In this document: in pieces, positions 44,919 through 57,299 of the stretch
Layout: each line of letters starts with the position of its first letter
Position numbering within the stretch: the stretch's first letter is position 1
DNA from: Palaemon carinicauda
Taxonomy: Eukaryota > Arthropoda > Malacostraca > Decapoda > Palaemonidae
Reading direction: 5' to 3'
Assembly (NCBI RefSeq): GCF_036898095.1
Contig: NC_090767.1
Span: forward strand, 32,205,172-32,269,171
DNA: 64,000 bases
Translations under genes and position numbers: made by a program
Notes under the pieces: generated by a model
Seen by the model: only the letters and a program-made list of their open reading frames with translations
The model's database searches: none
Told to the model about the DNA's origin: nothing

Positions 44919-46770
44919 TTTTATAGCGAATTGCTCACGGTGTACTCACGCTTGCTCTCAGTGTTTTATATCACTATTTACAAGGGTTTATCATGCATTC
45001 TCCAGCATCTTCCTCCTCCGGAAAGAAGAGTATTTCATCTTTCCTGTGTATAATTTTTAGCTCCCTTCTCACAGATAAAATAGCATTATTTAGATGTGTT
45101 TATCGGAGTGTAGCCAGTAACCGGAGGCACCATTTTGGACGTTGTCGTTCACCATACATGCCCTAATTAGTCAGTAAAGCGACGTTCCCGGTATTTAGCT
45201 TGAATGAATTATAGATATTTAGGCAAAATTATACTAGTGAAGATATGATCATGCACGTACATTTCCTCTTCCTTAAATGTAACGTTTTTATACATCAGAG
45301 TCTTGGTGATATAGCGTAGCCGAGATCTCACCCCGCGCTAGGCTAACCTGGCCTAAGCGCTTTAGTATACTTTCGTACATTATCCCCTTTCACACTAGCG
45401 TATAGTTTTATCAAGTCATCAGAGTATTCCGACTTTATGCCGACAACTCGGCTGCCGTGGGAGTAGTCACTCCCCTGTCGGCTTAGAGTTGCAGGCATAG
45501 GAATCCTAGCTACCCTAGCCCGCATCCGAAGTAGTAGTACAATATCGCCACCTTTTCCCTTACGGTCTAGAAGACAAGTCTTGTTTTGGGCAAGATCCCG
45601 GGCTAAAGAATAGATATTCTTCTGCCCCCTAGGACGGCACCGATATTTAAACGATGTTTCTGATTTGTGACTGGAAATTGCCGGCAATCTTGCCGCCTTC
45701 TCCCGAACCAACACACAAGACCCTTTCCCTGCCCCTCTCTGTCCTTTAGCGATAGCCTAGACATCGCATGTCTTTGGCCGGTGTCCTACAATCTCCCCGC
45801 TTGCCGGGTGGGCTATGGTGCCGGCCGGGCTCCTACATAGGCGGCTTGATAGCTGCTCTGACCTTCCCCCCGAGGACGCAAGGCTCCGGGAATTGTTGTG
45901 CCGGCCATGACGTCTGCCGGTGGGAGACCCTAAGGTTTTTGACTGTTCTTCAGTCCTCCCTAAGATTGCCATCCACATCCCTGGAATCGGCAGTGGCCGT
46001 CAACAAATCTTGTGGCTGGGTGAAAGCTAGAATGATTCATTCGCCCCTTCCATTTGAATCCTCATTCTGGAAGAAGGCAGTAGGGCCAGTACTACCTGCA
46101 TCCTTATTTATTGTACTAAACTATAATAAGGTAGCCCTTCTGTCCATGCTTTCTCTCTTTCTGGCGGCTAGTGCCGTCAGGTACTAGCCTAGCCGGCAAC
46201 ATGCCGGCTGGACCGGTGCCGCCAGGTACTAGCCTAGCCGGCAACATGCTGGCTTAACTACAGTATATGGTTTTACAGTAGCCAGTATTTCTGCAGTATA
46301 GTACATACTACAGGCAGAAAACTATAGTATGTATTATACAGTAGTTTATATTTTCCAACATACTCTGTGTATCCTTTCACAGTCTATTGTTGAGACCAAT
46401 ATAATATTGAACTGAGGTATTCCTTCAATACCCTGATGAGCCTTAGTCATCAGATCATATAATTACCTACAATATTAATGCTCTTTTATGAATGGGTTAG
46501 GGCTAGTATACACTAATTCTAACTCTAGAAGTTAGAACCCTTCCACTCTAGTTTTCTCCTAATAAGGAGATTCTGAATATTAATATTAAGGAAGGTCACA
46601 ACAACTGGCTGGACAGGAGACACAAGTATGTGTCTTTCCTATTTTCTTTCTAGCTCACTATCATAAACTATAATGGTTAAGATAATACCATATTTTCTTG
46701 CATGAAAACATATTAATTTATCAAGTTCGATAAATTATCGCATACTCAATTCAATTTCCTTTCTTTACAG
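44919..46770 (+). other. DIRS copy 2 leader, non-coding
   Basis: Shorter than in copy 1. Contains the GCCGGC cluster (about 45775-46255) and the acceptor-like TTTCTTTACAG ending at 46770. Confidence 0.6.
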
Positions 46771-48745
46771 GAGGACCAAAAGCTGAGATGTGAGGTGATG
46801 TACTGTAACCACAAAAATAGGAACTTTTGTGGTCACACTATGTGCAGGTCTCATGCCGCCTGCGTAGTGACAACCGAAACCTTGAGGTATTGGGACCTCA
46901 AGGACTGTAACGTCTGCTCGGCCTTGGTGACCGAGGGATTCGTCGACCCCAAATCGGCGGAGTCGAGGGATGCAGCACATGAAAAGCTTTGAAAATGGGT
47001 ATGAGGGTTCCAAAAGAACTCTCCTGGACTGGACCTCCCCAACGATATGATGAGAAGCTTGCTGTTCCTAAGGCCAGAGCTGATGCTGTCGTACCACAGG
47101 CACCATCCAGGCCTCCCTGTGTCCATATCGCAGTTGAGGCTGATGTCAATGAAGTCTTACAAAGTATGGACATCCACCAGGAGGAAAGGATGTCTGAATT
47201 GTCCACAGACACGGAGAAGGATCTTCTTCGAGACGACCCTGAAGAAGAACCAATTCTACCACCCGGAGGATATGAGGACCATGACTCGACAGAAGCGGAG
47301 AAACCCCTTCTGCCTGTGGCGGCAGTCGAGCCGACACCGTCTACATCTTGGGCTCCTACCCCTCCATTAGACTCAATGGGTCATGCAGTCTTGCCCAACA
47401 TTACCACGCTAATGGAAAATCTACGTAAGGAGAATGTAGACTTAGAACAATTATGATGAGAGAGTTCCATGAAGTGACTCGGATCGTCGTGTCCCGAGGG
47501 TCTTGCTAGTGACCCAGAGCGAAGGACCTGCCACCCTGCTCCGAGACCAGCTCCTGGAGGTATGCGGAGTTCATGCCAATTACTAACGGCAAACTCTACA
47601 TCTCTGAGAAGTTGGGAGTCTTCCACCTGGACGATATTGAGTCTTGGCCTAATTTTGCGGCTTACCCGGAGTGCTTCATCCGGCTGAGGAGTGAGCCAGT
47701 GTCGAGAGATGAGACGGAACCAAAGGAGGTCTTGGTATTTGACCAATACAAGGCACAGGCTCTCTTGACAAGTAGCCTGAAGAAGGCAGGATACACTAAC
47801 TCACGAGTTTTTGCACTGAGCAAGAAATACCCTACCTTTCTTGCTCCTTCTTCGAGAGCCTTCTCCTTCACGTCAAAAGCTCTTCCGAGTGTACTCAAGG
47901 CTGCTGATGCATGTAAACCATGCCCTACACTAGAGGAGTGTAGGCCTTTGTCTCTGGCCTTGCCTACAGATGATAAGGAATGGAAGGAGGTCCACCTAAC
48001 CTTTTCAGTAGCGAAGCTTGACGCAGACATCGCAGGACAGTAGTTCAGCAAGAACATACCGAAGCTACCAGACTTTCTCTTGCGAAGGGAGCAAGAGACA
48101 AAGGAGAGGCTAGCCACCTCATTTTCCCTCCAGAACTGCATGGAGATGTGTGCAGGCAATGCCAGTACCCCATATATGAACACAGTCCTTGCCAAGATGC
48201 ACATGGCCACCCTCGTCAAGGACCTGTATGCCTTCGTGAAGGCCATGACGGAATGTAGGAAGTTTGTGTTTGCCAACACAACGGTCAAACACGAATCCAG
48301 GAAGCTGATTACTTCCTGTATCTGGGGTAAGGACGTCTTCCCAAAGGAAGTGGTCCAAGAGGTAGTAGAGAAAGCTGCCACGGAGAATAGTAACCTTCTA
48401 CAAAAGTGGGGCATCTCCTCAAAGAGGAAGTCTTCCCTGGATGCTAGTCCCCAGTCCAAGAGGAAGACAAAGAAGCCAGGACTACCTTTTTGGCCTGCTC
48501 AGCAACTTCCCACAGTCACCATGACCGCAATGCCCCACGTGGTCGCTCAACAACAGACCACCTTCCAAGTGGTGCCTCAACATCTGTTAGCCCAGTCACC
48601 AGCCTTCAACACAGGGTTTGAGAGACACACCACTACCTTTCGCCCGAAAGGAAAAGGATCTCAACAGGGCTCCTCAAGAAACCCCTCACGACACAGGGGA
48701 GGACGCAGTCAGGGTGGCAAACCCTCAGGACAATCTAAGCAATGA
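46771..48745 (+). pseudogene. DIRS copy 2 gag, broken
   Basis: Homologous to the copy 1 Gag along its length: the Cys/His module (CEVMYCNHKNRNFCGHTMC), the acidic middle, the KLYISEKLGVF region and a basic tail (RNPSRHRGGRSQGG). In-frame stops occur at about 46990 (TGA) and 48041 (TAG), with frameshifts near 47030, 47450 and 47530. As in copy 1, the frame ends in TGA and is open directly after it. Confidence 0.85.
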
Positions 48746-50580
48746 GATGCTCCAGGTAGGAGGGAAACTCCACCACTTTCGGGATTGTTGGACCTTCGAT
48801 CCCTGGGCCCACAGCTCCATCAAAAATGGACTAGGATGGAAATGGAACAGATCTCCACCTTCATTTCCTCAGTTCCTCCAACACTCCACCCCCTTACTGG
48901 AATAATATACCTTAGAACTCTTGAACAAGAAGGTTATAAGGAAAGCAAAGTCCATCAAATTCCATGGAAGGCTGTTCTGTGTTCCCAAGAAGGACTCAGA
49001 AAAACTCAGAGTTTTTCTAGACTTATCGCCACTCAACAAATTCATCGAGAACAACAAGTTCAGGATGTTAACCCTTCAACACATCAGGACCCTGTTACCA
49101 AAAGGGGCGTACACAGTCTCAATAGACCTGGCAGATGCTTACTGGCACCTTCCAGTCAGCTGCCCCCTCTCCTCCTAGGTAGGATTCAAGTTACAGAAAA
49201 CAAATTATGTCTTCAGAGCCATGCCCTTCGGACTAAACAAAGCCCCAAGGATCTTAACGAAACTTGCAGACACAGTCGTACAACACCTACGCCTAGAAGG
49301 CGTTCAGGTAGCCGCATACCTGGACGACTGGCTGGTGTGGGCAGCATCCAAGACTGCTTGTCTGCAAGCATCCAAGATTGTGATCCAGTTCCTGGAAGAT
49401 CTGGGATTCAAGATCAACTACAAGAAGTCTCGACTCTCTCCAGCTCATGAGTTTCAATGACTGGGAATCCATTGGAACTTGAAGTCACACCGCCTCTCCA
49501 TTCCACCAAAGAAGAGGAGAGCGATCACGGGTTCTGTCAAGAGACTACTGAAACCCTGCAGGATCTCAAGACGCCAACAGGAAAGAGTACTGGACTCTCT
49601 CCAGTTTGCAGCAGTAACAGACCCAGTGCTAGGAGCACAGCTGAGAGATGCGTCAGAGTCTGGAGAAGATACGCATCAAACACCCGAAGAGATATACAGA
49701 GACCGCCACCGACCTTACAACGATCACTTCTCGAGATGTGGTCGAAGGTCAAGAGCCTAACAAGGACCGTTCCCTTACAACCACCTAACCCATCGGTGAC
49801 CATCCACACGGATGCCTCGACGGAAGGATGGGGAGGTCACTCCCATCAGAGGAATGCACAAAGGACCTTGTCATCCCTGTTCAAGACCTTTCACATCAAT
49901 ATTCTGGAGGCCATGGCAGTCCTCTTAATGTTGAAGAAGCTATCCCCTCACAGATCAGCCCACATCAGGCTGGTCTTGGACAGAAAAGTGATAGTGAGAT
50001 GTCTGAACCGACAAGGCTCGAGATCGCCCCACATCAATCAAGTGATGTTAGCCATCTTCCGTTTAGCAAGAAAGAAGAGATGGCACTTATCGGCACTTCA
50101 CCTACTGGGATTCCGCAATGTGACGGCGGACGCTCTATCCAGGCTAAATCCGATAGAGTTAGAATGGTCTCTAGACGCAGACTCATTGTCTTTCATCTTG
50201 GAAAAAGTTCAAGAACTGCAAATCGACCTGTTCACGATGAGCGACAACAAGAAACTACCTTGATAAGTAGCCCCATACGAGGACCCTCTGGCAGAGGCGA
50301 TGGATGCAATGTCCCTCGATTAAAACATATGGACCCGGATCTACCTGTTCCCTCCAACGAATCTCCTGTTGAAGATCCTCAACAAGCTGAAATCCTTCAA
50401 GGGAACTACAGCAGTAGTGGCCCCCAAGTGGCCCAAGAGCAATTGGTTCCCTTTGGGGATGGAACTGAAGCTGAGGCTGGTCCCTCTACCGAACCTAGCT
50501 CTATCCCAATTGGTTCAGAAGTCGACTGTGTTCGCTTCAGCACAGAGAACCCAAAACCTTCATCTTATGATTTTCTCGCT
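48746..50580 (+). pseudogene. DIRS copy 2 RT-RNase H, broken
   Basis: RT motifs persist in pieces: LRVFLDLSPLNKFI, SIDLADAYWHLPV, FRAMPFGLNKAPRI, AAYLDDWLVW; then RNase H TIHTDASTEGWGGH, ILEAMAVLLML and VTADALSRL, and the MT-like LQIDLFTMSDNKKLP. Stops at about 48902, 49176, 49458 and 50261 break the frame. Confidence 0.88.
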
Positions 50581-51541
50581 TTAGCAGTCAAGAAAAGATT
50601 TGAGAACTCGAAAGACAGTATAGACTTTCTAGAAGAATACAAGTCAAAGTCAACCAGAAGACAATATGAATCGTATTGAAAGTAGGGGGTTGCTTTTGCT
50701 AAAGCTAAAAATCCGAAAGAAATCTCAATAGACTTCTGTGTCCTTCTTCATCCAACTTCATGAACAAGGCTTGGCTGCCACCAAGATAACTACATGTAAG
50801 TCAGCTTTGACTAGACCTCTTCTATATGCCTTCCAGGTGGACCTGGCGAACGAAATCTTCAAGATTTCGAAGGCATGTGCTAGACTTAAACCAGCACCTG
50901 CTCCGAAGCCCATTTCATGGTCTCTAGAAAAACTCATACACTATGTTCCAACCTTGAACAATGAAGATTGCTCTCTAAAGGATCTAACACAAGAAGTGAT
51001 ATTCCTGTTCGCTATAGCCTCAGGGGCTAGAGTTAGTTAAATAGTAGCCCTATTAAGAGACGAGGGCAATATTCAGTTCATAGAAGCAGGAGAACTGAAT
51101 CGCTTTCCTGATCCTACATTTCGAGCCAAAATCGAGCTACCAACCAAAAGGTAGGGTCCCTGGAAAATCTGCCCTCTTAAGAAAGATGTCTCCCTATGTC
51201 CAGTAGAGTGTCTAAAGGTCTATCTTCGAAGAACTTCCGACTTCAGGGGAGGAAAGCTCTTCAAAGGCGAAACCTCAGGATCAAACTTATCCCTAAAACA
51301 ACTGAGGGTGAAGCTCACCTACTTCATTCACATAGCGGATCCTGATAGTACAACCGCAGGTCATGATCAGAGAAAGATTGCTTCCTCAATGAACTTTTTT
51401 CAATATATGGACTTTGAGAGACTCCGCTCATACACTGGTTGGAAATCCTCCAGAGTCTTTTATAAACATTATGAGAAGCAAGTGCACGCCCTAAAACATT
51501 TTTTGGTGGCGGCAGGTAGTGTTGTGAAACCTGTCGTCTAG
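48746..51541 (+). pseudogene. DIRS copy 2 YR frame, broken
   Basis: The overlapping frame is still open for long pieces (48746-49447, then from 49451 to a frameshift near 49640, and again 49828-50679). The recombinase part has stops near 50679, 51038 and 51151. The catalytic Arg (ASGARVS), His and Tyr contexts (AGHDQRKIASS, RVFYKHYEK) can still be read; the HxxR Arg is kept. Confidence 0.85.
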
Positions 51542-52218
51542 TGCTGCGATGAACAGTGAACTGTTGGGGACTTTCATTTTGGGTGAAAAGGTGTTGACAC
51601 CTTGGAGTGCAATACGTTTTTATTAAGTGTCCCCCTGGTGAAACTAGGACTGTTCTTTATAGGTGTAGAATTATACCAATGACACCAGTGCCATATGTAC
51701 ACTTGTATGCAGTATTGATAATTATCCAAAATTCACAGTGAAATTATCTTAATCTTTTTTCAACTGATTTCGGGTGGCTAACGACTTTTCTTTCCTTTCA
51801 GGTAGAAAATATATTTATCTTTTATATGTTGGATGTATAATTCTTTTGCAAAATTTTAATAAACCAATTGTTACATTTAAGATGTCTACTCAAAAACATG
51901 TCTAACGTGTATTTGCGTCTTATTCGCCCAAAATGAAGTTAAATAAAATTAGACAGAGTTCTTTACTTATTTTCCTAAGTAAAGTATATGCTTATGGGTA
52001 GTTATATATATGAACAAAATAACTGAATCATATTTACATTTGTTCCTATATAGATACAAACTTTTCTGCTTCTACTCTCGAGGACGACCTTTTCCTGCAG
52101 CGGCCAAGAAGCCCTAACATTATTCCATGCTTAGAGGTTATGACGTATAAGCTGACCCAAGGTTTAGGCACTTATACAAATCCACAGATACAGTACTTTC
52201 AGGTAATTCTCTGGTAAA

Positions 52219-52313
52219 CTTCCCCAGGACGACATGGGTTGAGCCCAAAAAACGGATTTTGAAACAAAGCAAAAAATCTATTTCTGGGTGAGATTGCCAT
52301 GTCGTCCTGATGG
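52219..52313 (+). repeat. DIRS copy 2 internal complementary region
   Basis: Same junction structure as in copy 1 with about a dozen mismatches to its termini. GAGCCCAAAAAACGG at the centre is unchanged. Confidence 0.9.
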
Positions 52314-52398
52314 ACCCACCCTCCTTTTCTACAGAAAAGGATTGTAAAACAATCCTCACATGAAACTACTCTACTTGTAGCACCATGCTTAATTGCTA

Positions 52399-52715
52399 CA
52401 AGGAATGGGTAGCCATATTGGACCCTGTAGTAGTACGGGAAAGGGATCCACTTGGTAACCATGATGACGGCTCCCCTTCAATTTTGCCACTCTTCCCCCT
52501 CAAAGCAAAAACTCTAATCTGGGGGAAGATTGTCATGTGTCGTATCAAGAAATATGTCCCCTGATAATATGCGATATCCTTAAGAAAAACTTTAAGGATA
52601 CTCGCAACAGGAGTTAGAATTCTAGAGACCTATGGTCAATTTTCTGGGAATATCACTGTAGCCAAATATCCCTTAGAAAGCTGCTATAGGAAGCTTTCAT
52701 CAGGATGACATGGCC
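52399..52715 (-). repeat. DIRS copy 2 right inverted terminal repeat
   Basis: Imperfect reverse complement of 44601-44918. Confidence 0.88.
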
Positions 52716-52787
52716 ATCTCACCACAAAATAGACTTTTCGCTCTTCTTCAAAATCCTTTTATTATGTCAAACTTAGAATACGGCCGC

Positions 52788-53345
52788 TTAAGTATGCAGG
52801 TAAGGACACGGCTTGTAGGTTAGGTGGGGGGAAAGTTTAGGTCCATTTTTAATCATCGCATGAGGAACTGGCCACTGATATACAAAGGCTCCACCCTAAT
52901 ATATTAGGCTCTAAGTAAATTGGTAACGTGTTTGTCTAGCATTCGCATGGCAGCAAGTCAATGAAAGCCTGGGACTGTGAGTTTAAGCAGATTACTGGCG
53001 AGGCCAATGTCGTGGTTGGATACCACACTGGTGGATTAGGTGTACCTGGTTGATGTTCTGATGAGCATCTATTCTGAGTGTGTATGTCCTATAGGGTTTC
53101 GGTGCAGTATAGGACCAGGAAAGCAACCCTTGAAGGTAATCATTGCAAATTCCCTGATTCTTTTGATAAAACTTTATGGCCTCAAAAATCCCTGAAGTGG
53201 GATTATAGCTTTCTACAATTAAAGACCCTGTTTTTTTTTTCAGAAAATCATAATGAGAAAATATTTATATAAATATTATAAAATTATGATTGTACCCCAT
53301 TTATCATGAATTTTAATATTTGGGAACTATTTACATATAAGAGTC
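52788..53345 (+). repeat. Dispersed repeat R, copy 3 (partial)
   Basis: Shares GCAGGTAAGGACACGG, a TTTTTAATC stretch and GAGGAACTGGCCACTGATAT with 20530-20945, and again a TATTTACATATAAG end near 53330 after unrelated sequence. The intervening 52900-53310 has no recognised content, and 53346-53723 shows no gene. Confidence 0.45.
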
Positions 53346-53731
53346 TGTTTTTTCTTATAGAATTGACCTGTCGAGGTAGTGACATTCTGGTTTTTACAAG
53401 CTTGTATAAAAAGTTATTGTATTGCGTATAATTATGTGAGGTAAGACACTCAGACAATATTGTCCAATGTTGCTTACTTTAACTGTGAATTGCTGGTTAA
53501 TTATATAATGAAAATGTGATTAAGTCACAGTAAAAGTGTGTGGTGTCTAGACCTATGACTTAGCCGGCTTAGGCCTAATTATGTGTACATTCTTGAGGAT
53601 ATAATATTACAGCATTGAAGTGTCATATAAAAATGCATATTCTATGGATTTATTTGAGAATTTGGAGCCTTTGTATAACAACAGATTGGAATATGTGCAT
53701 AGAACGCTACCTAATGTAACCTACAATTTCT

Positions 53732-54484
53732 GGTGCTACTATAGCGTGAGGTCTACCGCCATATGTCGCCTACCCAGGCAAGGGTGAGGTCTACCGCGTG
53801 ACCAGCGTCCCAGAGCCCCGCACCTAGCCATCGAACATGTCAACTGCCCAAATCTATAAAAAACTTGACCTGTCCATATAAAAGGAAGCAAATGGAGCTC
53901 CTAAATCTGTTTTTCCCTCGGCCTAAAAGAGATATCAATTAAGCGATCGTGTTTGGACGTTGAAACTATGATTCTGAAGAGTATGCGAGGTGTTAGTCGT
54001 CAGCTGTTCCAGTCTCATCTTGATCATTTTTGCTGGAAGGTGATGAGAAAAAATTCCAATAATCTATTTGCGTCATTCTTAGAAGATGTTCGAAGTGTGT
54101 ATCGCTAGAATAAATGTATAGAAATATATGATAACCTGTTTGATTTACGAAGAGTGTATCGCTAGAATAAATGTATGGAAATATATGATAACATGTTTGA
54201 TGTACGAAGAGTGTATCGCTAGAATAGATATATGGAAATATATGATAACATATTTATATTTATTTTTACCTTTATTCCTTTTTTTTAATGGAATTAGAAA
54301 TCCAATTATCTATTTAAGTCATTTCTAAGATATGTTTAAATTAAGTGTTTATTGCTTAAACAAATGTATGAAATGTGTTTTATCTATGAGGGACGAATAA
54401 TTCAGCAGTAGACCTCACGCTATAGTACTAACGGGAGGTAGATCTCACGCTATAGTGTGGTAGACCTCACGCTATAGTAGCACC
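53732..54484. mobile_element. Non-autonomous hAT-like DNA transposon
   Basis: 753 bases with perfect 26-bp terminal inverted repeats (GGTGCTACTATAGCGTGAGG... at 53732-53757 and its reverse complement at 54459-54484), flanked by the 8-bp direct repeat CAATTTCT at 53724-53731 and 54485-54492. An 8-bp duplication points to the hAT superfamily. Subterminal copies of the GTGAGGTCTACC core lie at 53784, 54408 and 54437. No transposase is encoded. Confidence 0.85.
54091..54255. repeat. 57-bp tandem repeat inside the hAT-like element
   Basis: Almost three units with an exact 57-base period (ATCGCTAGAA at 54101, 54158, 54215). The period is a multiple of three and the + frame reads through as a 19-residue repeat (YEECIARI...WKYMIT). 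Confidence 0.9.
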
Positions 54485-54492
54485 CAATTTCT

Positions 54493-55196
54493 GTCCTTAC
54501 CTCCGCAACTCTCCTTAGACTGATTATTTCCTGAATAAATGAATAAACCACATTAGAAGTATATGGTGTTTAGGCCAATTGCTTAAGCTTAATTATATGT
54601 GCCTTCTGGAGAATATTTATAATTTTACAGCATGGAAGTCTGCAACTACACAATTAACTATGATTTTGTGCATTTGTTGAATGTTCTGGTTTATGGGCTG
54701 CAATATCAACCATATGTGCCAAATTTCTTCAAAAGCCATTTTTTTTTCATTTATATAATTATCACACTAAAATATAATGATCTAAGTCATATAATGATCA
54801 TAGTATATGAGTTTTAATATTTTTTTAAAAATTAAGGTTTTGTGTTATTGTGGGCTGAACAAGAGAAAGAAGGTGGTTGCCCAAATTATCATTTGAACGT
54901 GTAGGTAAGCGAAGTTCTGAAGAACAGGAGTCTTATATATAAAGACGTTCCCAACGATCCCTCGCAAGAAAACATTGGGGACGTGAACAGTATAATTAAT
55001 CATTATCTATACTAAGATACACAAGGGAAGTGATTATTGTTGTCCGGAGTTATACCACCATATAGTATAATTCCACCAGTTACTAACATAATGCCTTGTC
55101 ATTGCACTTCACTAGTCAAATTCACATGTCACACATACTTATATGTAAATAACTCTCTAAATGATGAGATTTGTAATATCCAAAAGCCAAATTCTG
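54493..55196. other. No gene recognised
   Basis: AT-rich sequence. A stretch near 55139-55185 resembles, in inverted orientation, part of repeat R (around 60000), which is weak evidence. Confidence 0.4.
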
Positions 55197-55735
55197 TCCT
55201 TAGAATTATGACAGTATAGGTGATGGAAGCATTATTCTATCCATAGAATTATGACAATGTAGCTAATGAAAGCTTCGTTCTATGCTTAGAATTATGAAAA
55301 TATTGCTAACGAAAGCTGTTTGTTTTGTCCTTAAATGTATGGCAATATAAGTTCTTTGTTCTGTCCTTAGAATTATGACAATATTTAACTATTGAAAGCT
55401 CTTAATTTTGACCTTAGAAGTGTGGCAACGTAGCTCATGAAATATCATTGTTCTGCTCTAGGAATTATGGCAACGAAAACCCTTTGTTCTACTCTTAGAA
55501 ATATGTCAATCTAGCTAACAAATGCTTTTAGGTCTGCTCTTGGAATTATGACAGTGAAAGCCACACGTTCTGCTCCTAAAAATATGGCAATGTAGCTAAC
55601 AAAAGTTTTTAGTTCTGCTCTTGGGATAATGATAATATAAGCCACATTTTCTGACCTTAGAAATATGGCAATGTAGCTGTCAAAAGTTTCTAATTCTACT
55701 CCTGGGACTATGGCAATGTAAGCCACATGTAGCTG
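55197..55735. repeat. Degenerate minisatellite with dimeric period (about 43, later 45+36 bp)
   Basis: The core TAGAATTATGACAATGTAGC recurs at 55201, 55244, 55287, 55332, 55368, 55415, 55459, 55496, 55541, 55577, 55622, 55658 and 55703 with variations. Spacing is about 43 at first and then alternates 44-45 and 36-37. Confidence 0.85.
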
Positions 55736-56098
55736 GTAAATACTCTTGTACTGGCCCTAAGGAATATTGCTTTATAACCCAAGAGTTTTCTTTGTTGATA
55801 AGTATTTCCATGATATCATTGGTAGACACATTCAGACATAAATGTCTACTTCTATCATATAAGTCAAGAGATTTTTCAGCCACTAAGTATGTCATGTTTT
55901 TCTTCTTCCACAGAACACTGACTTCCTCTACCTGCTCACTTTTGAAGCACTGATAATATCATATAAATAATCATTCAAATTTAGGTTAATTGAATAAATT
56001 CATATCTAAATGTTTTATTAAACTATATACTTCCACATACTATGAACTTCCACCCTTATCCAACTTCATTGATATCTGGGACCACTTCAGTGTTAAAC

Positions 56099-56224
<126 letters not shown>

Positions 56225-57299
56225 TATATTTGAGAATTAATTTCAGACTAAAATTAGGGTCTATACACAATGGATAAAAAAAATTTATAATACATTTATA
56301 GAAAAAATAGATATATCATTAACTGCTGCAAATTAATACAAAAAGTCAAGGTAGTCCTCGACCAAAGTGGATAGTGGCAATCATAAGACACATAACCAGT
56401 TTTTAATTCTCCAATAGATTTCTGTTTTTAGCCTTTACTTGCTTCAGATGCTTGGAGAATCTCTCCTGGCTAACCAACCTTTTATTTCCCTTGCAATCAC
56501 TATTGAGTTAGACTGTTTTTCACATAACTCCATATCACCTTCAATTGAGTTGTTAAGTGACTGAAGAATAATCTACAGCTTCTTGAAGTCTCTAAATCTG
56601 TTTTCAAATTGAAGATATTTGGCTAAAAGCATAAAAAGTCTGACTTCACATCATCTGTCATGAGCTTGCAACATGATGAACGGTATGCAACGCCGCTCTT
56701 TCTTAAGGAAGCACTGAATAGTAACAGCTTCATGTGGAAAGCTTCAATGTACCCAACCAGTTTTGAAACATTTTGTTACTTGCCTCGTAAGCGCAAATAA
56801 AGTATGTTAAATTAGGTGGTTATATCTGTGAGAAATGCCAGAGCAAATAAAAGATATAGGAAGTAAAGATGTCGGTGAACCGGAAACAATTTAGCGCGAC
56901 TGTACTTCACTAGATTCTTTGTTCAGTTCTTCAAGGAAAGATATAAATATTCTGTGTCATTGTGACATTAACACCTCTGATTACATTCCCTATCCTGACC
57001 ACACTGTGTGGATGGCATCATTTATCTGTAATACCTTGCAAAATAATAATTCTTGGTGGATAATGCATTACAGTGTGATACAATCATATCTATTTTCCCT
57101 GAGTGAACCAAGCAGACTCCCTTACTGACACTCAAAGCTCTTTCCTCATCCATTACAATACACAAGCTTTTATAAAATCCTCCATATTCATTGACAACTG
57201 ACTCACGTACAGCATAAATATACTAGATTTTTGTACCACCGTTTAAGGACTTCTTCATCTTCTTAACATAAAGGTGGGTTGACACGGTCAGGCGGTTTG

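Larger units (their letters stand above)
44590..52759 (+). mobile_element. Decayed DIRS-like element, copy 2 (same family)
   Basis: Same architecture as copy 1: left end TTTTGGGCTCAAGCC at 44590, ITRs, leader with GCCGGC cluster, gag, RT-RH, YR, ICR and a right end near 52759 (AAAATCCTTTT). All ORFs carry several stops and frameshifts, and the ICR no longer matches the ends exactly, so it is clearly older. ATTATGT lies both just left (44581-44587) and just right (52761-52767) of the element. Confidence 0.92.

Noticed and set aside
56400..56800. Possible degraded transposase (ZBED/hAT-type) on the minus strand
   Set aside because: Fragments such as a QNWLGTLK-like stretch were suggestive, but the frame is broken and no diagnostic motif could be confirmed.
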